Shown piece by piece: positions 59,018 through 64,000 of a stretch of DNA of 64,000 nucleotides. The translations under genes and the position numbers were made by a program. This stretch comes from Sordariomycetes sp. S80-01Y (lineage: Eukaryota; Ascomycota; Sordariomycetes): contig JAXQJY010000028.1 in the NCBI GenBank assembly GCA_037042185.1, forward strand, positions 1,984,001-2,048,000. Reading direction: 5' to 3'. The notes under the pieces were generated by a model, which had not been told where the DNA came from, made no database searches, and saw only the letters and a program-made list of their open reading frames with translations. Positions within the stretch are counted from its first letter, which is position 1. Each line of letters starts with the position of its first letter.

Positions 59018-60366
59018 ATTACATAACACTTCATATTTAGGTACCAGATCTATTTGCTTTCCTCTGTACCAATCATCACGGGGCTTTTTGGTAATGCAAA
59101 CATCGGCGGGGTCTGTGAACCTCCTTCGTTGCTTCCGTACAACCTGCGGGCATCAAGTCCATCTTGTTACTCCCCCCTTGTGGTCTTCTCGGCGGCGAGA
59201 GTACAACCTCACGGAGCGCTTTGAGAGCGCTCAACCCTCTCATAAATATGCTCTTCCCAGTAGATCTTTTTTATATTTTTTATTATCAAACTCTCTCTAA
59301 CCGAGGCCAAAGTCTCTGCTGATGGGAAATGGGTAGGCAGTCTTGGGCTTGCCAAGGACTAAAAGGATCCCAGGCCGGATTCTGCTAAGCTTTATGAGAG
59401 GAATCACGAATCCTATGATGTCTTGTAACTAAAACGTAAGAAGCGATTAGTGCTAGGGCGACGTGATCCATCCCATGTGGCCAGATCATGCCGCTGGCTT
59501 CGGCGTTACCAGTGTGCTGGAGGTGCGCAAGATCTCAGCTCGAGCTCTCAAAACAGTGTCGTTACAAAACGCCGTGCTATTGTGGGATTCATCTACCAAC
59601 TAATTGAATCAGGCTCGAAAGAAACCTCAGCACCTATTTAAGAACGGATCTGAGCACGTGTTTTCAGGATCTTGACCAAATAGCAGACCGTTACGTGAAA
59701 AAGGTAAGGTATACTCGCAATTCAGAAGCTTCTTGTCAGAGACATCAAGTACCCAAAGTCGAAACCCTAAATCTTCTCTGGGACTAGCTTGTTGATTCGA
59801 GGGAAGCAAGCGTTCATGGCTCGGCCTTGCCCGCATTTGTTGACCTGAATTGCCACGTTTTAATGATCCATATAATTCGAGGACTATTCGTTTGGGCATT
59901 GAGAAATTTCAGACTTCTACTTCAAAGAGTATCGATCATCTTTCCTATCACGAGCCCGCGGAAGCGCTGCGTTTAGATGGCCAGTGAGTCGTCCTGAGAG
60001 CGCTCTTGAGAGCGCGAGTCTCTATCCTGATAACTTTGTAGAGACGCTTTGAGGTCTGCCTCTGTACAATGTGATTCAAAAGATTTGCGAGCGGCAAATT
60101 TTCGCCAAATATGGTTCAGGATCCACGAACGTGTTGAGATTACGGTGCTCATAGCATCGCTCGAGTTATGACCTTGCTGGGTGCTGTTTCCAACCGCCCC
60201 TGGTATGTGGTAACGGTCGCGATGAAATGCTCTGGCTTTCTGACTTGCAACATAATAATAGTGCAGTGTCTTCAAGTCAACGACTGAACCAAACCTGCCG
60301 CCTTGCCCGCCCCAAAATGAGCATATCAGTGGTGTCCAGGCTCTGCAAATCTGCCATTGCCTTGAC
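59018..60366. other. Gene-free stretch downstream of the NLR gene
   Basis: No coding region, RNA gene or repeat is supported here. The composition is more AT-rich than the left half of the window. Confidence 0.45.
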
Positions 60367-61949
60367 TCATAGCGGTTCCAATGTAGTCTTCTCGTTTGCA
60401 CCACTCTTACTTCCATCTATCATGTTTAGCTCCTCCTCGATTTTCGCCCAGGCCTGCGGAAGCAAAGTGCCAGATAACCAGTAGTTGTCGCCGTGGTCCT
60501 TCCCCAGCACCACTACCACGTTTCTAACTCCGGGGCTCACGCGCATTGATTGCGCATGGTGGTACACTATGGTCCCAGGTGGATTAATCCTCAATGACTC
60601 GGGCTCACCTGCTCTAACGACTGCGGGAGCAAAGTCAACGGTCTTGGAAATCTTGGCCCGGGTCCAGTTTGTGAAGGGCACCAGGAGTGAGTTGGACTCG
60701 CCGCATAATATGTTCGCATCGCCATCCGCCTTCGTTTGCAGCTCACGTACGCAGGCTAGCACCTGAGCTTCGGTCGCTTGCTCCGATAGGTGTCGTCGAT
60801 TCTCCATGGCGAGGGGGCCCAGTGCTCCTGTCGCGACCTCGGGTGATAGGAGAGTGCAGGCCGCTACCGCCAAGTTCTGGACATAAACACCGGAGGCCTG
60901 AAGTAGCGACGGGACTCTGAAGCGCGCGTTAACCGCATGTAAAACGACCACCGGTCGCGCCTCCGGCAGTGACGAAGCTATCGCGCGGGTAGCCCAAGCC
61001 GTCAGCACATCGCCATCGCTCACGAAAGGCTTCTCTTCTCCGCCATCCACAGTGGCCAGATCATTCTCAGCCTGGCGCCGCAACGCAGCCATCGTCGCCT
61101 TGGGCATGAAGATGGTGCGGGTCTCAGCTGGGGGGTTCCATAACATGTCCCAGGCAAATCGCAGTCCGAACATCAACATTGCCCATCCCTTGAGCTGCTT
61201 CTTCCCTAGCTTGAACTCTTCCTTCTCCGTGTCCGCCTCTGCAGCCGCACACAAGGCGTCTTCCCGGGCGCCGAGCATGGGCGGTACCTCGGACTCTCGC
61301 TTGGCAAGCACCAGAGACCACGCGCGGAGGAGCGCGTGCTGGCCCATGACGTCCATGAGAGTGTGGGACCATGAGAGGCCGACGAGCGTTGCGTCGTTAA
61401 AGGAGGTGACGTGCAGCGATATCTGGGGTAGGTCTGTGGTGGTGAAGTCTTCAAGCGTCTCTGGTGCGTTTTCGCGAGCCCCGAACGCTCGAAAGTTCCC
61501 CGGATCAGCCTGAATCGAGGCGGCTTCCGTGGCTTTGGGGAGACTCTTGGCCAGCGGGTGGTCCTCAATGTTTATACTGTGGATGTTGCGGGTATACGTC
61601 ACGGCGGGACGTTGTGGTGTGAAGGGGCGTGGAACGTGAATCTCCAGCTTTCCATCTTGCTGAACGTCATAAGCCATCTGCGGCAATCAGGCAGATTAAG
61701 AAAACCTACGTTTAGTCTCAGGCGTCCGCCGAGTTTTCTCCAGTCTCCAATCTCCAGCAACCTTGACAAGGAGCTGTGCAATGCATCGGCGTCCAGCACA
61801 TCGTTGAAGCGCAGCGTCCAAGTGACGACGATAGTCCGGAGCGTCTTCGTGTCATCCAGCATGTGGACAGGGTAGACTTCGTCCGTCTCAACCGGGTCCG
61901 GCGTGCCACTGACTGGGCTGGCTCCGAGTAGACGCTTCATGTAGTCCAT
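60367..61949 (-). CDS. BAHD-like acyltransferase (transferase family)
   Basis: Two exons (61710-61949, 60367-61677) give 516 residues. The catalytic HxxxD motif is seen in LSWSHTLMDVMGQHALLRAW. The second half has the substrate-channel region (FVSDGDVLTAWATRA) typical of the fold. The plant-type DFGWG motif is absent, as in many fungal members. Such enzymes move acyl groups from acyl-CoA onto alcohols or amines in secondary metabolism; trichothecene 3-O-acetyltransferase is a fungal example. No signal peptide is seen. No backbone enzyme (PKS, NRPS, terpene synthase) lies in this window, so the acceptor is unknown. Splicing joins RLRLN to MAYDVQQDGKLEI. Confidence 0.85.
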
Positions 61950-63799
61950 TGCGCTGTGTATAGCCTTGCATCAAGGTGCAGAGCTCTAGGCTGTCGCTTA
62001 CAAGATGTCTGGAGCATTATTGGGATTTTGCAACGCGGCTGATCTGCATCCTTTATGAGCTATCAGTGATCCGTATCTTCTCGTTTATATAATTTAGTGC
62101 TCAACGGGCGGCCTGAGCTAATCTGTTCGCGTCCACAAATTTAAAATTGAAGCCTCCAAGTGGCTAATCAAGATCCGCTGTCGGCATTGGGATGCAGGGT
62201 CTTGTCCGTCCCGCCGGGCTTCTCATTTACTGATCACAGGAAATCTGCAAATCGTCAGGGGCACCTCCTCGCAATGGTCAAATAAGGGACTTCCTCGGGT
62301 GTGGGTGACTGCAAATTCCGTGTTTGTCATCTCTTACCACAAGTACGGAGTGGACAGATGTCTCCAGTCGATCTCGTTACGACAGCGCTGGGCCCAATTG
62401 CTCCACCTTCTATAATGCCATGCCTTCGCCAACGACGCCAACTCTGTGCGTTTGAACATATAAATACTCCACCGCGCGCTGTCTCTTCTTGATTTGCCAG
62501 AAGCCACCACGATGGGTGTTTCGCTGGAGACGTTGTTCCCTCAAGAATGCAGTTTCCGCCGAGCTTGAACGCCATATCACCACTCTGCGTGAACTTGAAC
62601 CCCCCCGCAGCAGGATCTGGTCGCTCCGGCATACCAGAACCCCTCATAGACTTTCGCGTGGGCTATTGCTACTTCGGAATGATGAACAATCGGGACTTTC
62701 AAGCATTGACACGAGGGCATCTTCGAGCTGAGGATATTCTCCCGTTCCCCGGAGATGACGTACAGAAGACGCACACGACTCGCTGTCGCACTCAATTCAC
62801 ACACTCGGACTTGGCTGCCAGGACCACCATGGCCAGTCACAGTCGAGTTGTTACAGTCGTTGACTGTTAATTCTCGGGATCATACCCTGGATACGGGACC
62901 TCACAGAAGCTCACTATGACCTCTCTGGAGATAATGGTACCAGCGCCTGGACCCGTGTTTTCCTCCGTAAGATATGGAGCTGCGTGCAAAGCGGGTACTC
63001 TGGACATGGCTTCCAGGCCCTGCCTCACGAGCTGTACAACTTTACACCGGTAGGTGGCATGAGAGCGAGGCTCCAATCCTTCAACAGTGTGGCTAGAATC
63101 ATCCAAAGATCATGAACAAAAGGCGCTCTGGACCTTGGCGCTATTACATGCATAAAGCAGTGACTACAACAGAGGCGAGTTAGTTGCCCTTGTAAACGAC
63201 GAATCCCATCGCCGTAGCGAATGCTACGCTGCGTTGCTTGAGTATTATGGTCGTCATTACCCCCTCCAACGGCTAGACGAGATGTCAGGTAATTGGCCGA
63301 ATTTGGCCATCTGTTTAGAGGCCGAGTACAGGTTTAAAGCCCACATATCTAATGTGAAGATGAGGTTTCAAAAAAGCCGGTGCCCTAGAGTTGGTGTCCT
63401 CGAACGCCTAGTCGAAGGGCACTTTCATTGTTATCTCCACCGAGAAGAGGGACGATATTTCGACGCGGGCGTGGAGTGCGTGGAATGACCTTCGAATTGA
63501 ATGAAAATAAGTCAGCGATCAACGGCAGATCAAAACCAAGCAGATTGAGGCCGGCGGGATCCGACAATACTACTCCGTCATCATGTTACACGGGCTAGCG
63601 TCGCTCGCGTGATTGGGGCTGCATATGAGCTCAGGTTCACATTTGCGAGGTATCAGACTCTCCCCGAAATCGCAGCAACGAGCGGCGGCGGGGTTATACC
63701 TCTGACCTCGATAAATGTCGTCTTGCTACATCGACTTACCAAGGGCTTAGCATCTTGATCTCATCGATATTAGGCCTATTTCCTGCTGTCGTCGCGAAA
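61950..63799. other. Gene-free stretch upstream of the acyltransferase
   Basis: Several short open frames overlap between 62300 and 63500 on both strands without recognisable features. It is probably promoter DNA for the acyltransferase and for the gene starting at 63800. Confidence 0.4.
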
Positions 63800-64000
63800 A
63801 TGTCAACCACATCCACAGTCACTTGGGTCACGCCTCGCACCGAGGCACCTCCTGGTCAGCCCGACATCGACTACGCTCCAGATCACGACAAGTGGCAAGC
63901 TCGTGCGGCGAGGAGAGTCGCTGAAGGTGGTTTACAGGACAGGGTCCCCGAGGGCTTTCCAGACGAGCTGACAGGAGATCTGGTCTGGGATGGCAATGTC
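63800..64000 (+). CDS. Probable TauD/TfdA-like dioxygenase, 5' end only
   Basis: The first 67 codons are present, and the gene runs off the window. The segment YAPDHDKWQARAARRV then VPEGFPDELTGDLVWDGN resembles the N-terminal lead of fungal clavaminate synthase-like, TauD/TfdA-family Fe(II)/2-oxoglutarate dioxygenases. The HxD iron ligand would lie beyond the edge, so catalytic residues cannot be checked. The start ATG follows CGCGAAA, an acceptable context. Together with the nearby acyltransferase it may belong to a small metabolite locus, but two genes are too few to say so. Confidence 0.55.
   Translation, partial: MSTTSTVTWVTPRTEAPPGQPDIDYAPDHDKWQARAARRVAEGGLQDRVPEGFPDELTGDLVWDGNV

Overview
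The window reads as chromosomal DNA of a filamentous ascomycete. Support: short introns (about 50-70 nt) with GTRAGT-type donors, CTAAC-type branch sites and YAG acceptors; compact genes on both strands; and fungal-type families such as a Pth11-like rhodopsin-domain protein, a fungal STAND/NLR protein and Dal5-like and maltose-permease-like transporters. The general protein style suggests Sordariomycetes (Glomerellales-like), but that is an inference from recall, not a search. All gene models were spliced by hand, and the exon lengths given keep frame throughout.

Region 0.5-34 kb is dense and mostly housekeeping: a small serine-rich orphan; URC1 (GTP cyclohydrolase II-like uracil catabolism enzyme) and uracil phosphoribosyltransferase (URC6/FUR1 type) flanking the elongation factor ELOF1; a WAPL-type cohesin regulator; a Rheb GTPase; cytosolic seryl-tRNA synthetase; a zinc-finger C78 (ZUP1-like) peptidase; ITP pyrophosphatase; adenylate kinase 6/FAP7; class V myosin; 3-phosphoglycerate dehydrogenase; nucleosome assembly protein NAP1; ribosomal protein eS1; a mitochondrial-looking alpha/beta hydrolase; and FAD synthase.

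Region 35-48 kb is more metabolic: an MFS sugar transporter divergently paired with a GH78 alpha-L-rhamnosidase that lacks a signal peptide (a likely uptake-and-hydrolysis module), a Dal5-like anion permease, a 3.6-kb gene-free stretch, and a Pth11-like seven-helix membrane protein.

Region 48-64 kb looks accessory: low gene density, a signal-peptide-free GH43-like enzyme, a 293-bp TA-flanked MITE with 95-bp inverted arms, a large fungal NLR-like gene (alpha/beta-hydrolase, NACHT, ankyrin, ZZ finger) whose ankyrin part holds seven nearly identical 28-residue units, a BAHD-like acyltransferase, and the 5' end of a probable TauD/TfdA-type dioxygenase cut by the window edge.

The most interesting signals are the NLR with its recently amplified, site-specifically variable repeat array, and the 19-exon URC1 gene, which needs three micro-exons of 9, 4 and 4 nt to restore its conserved protein sequence.
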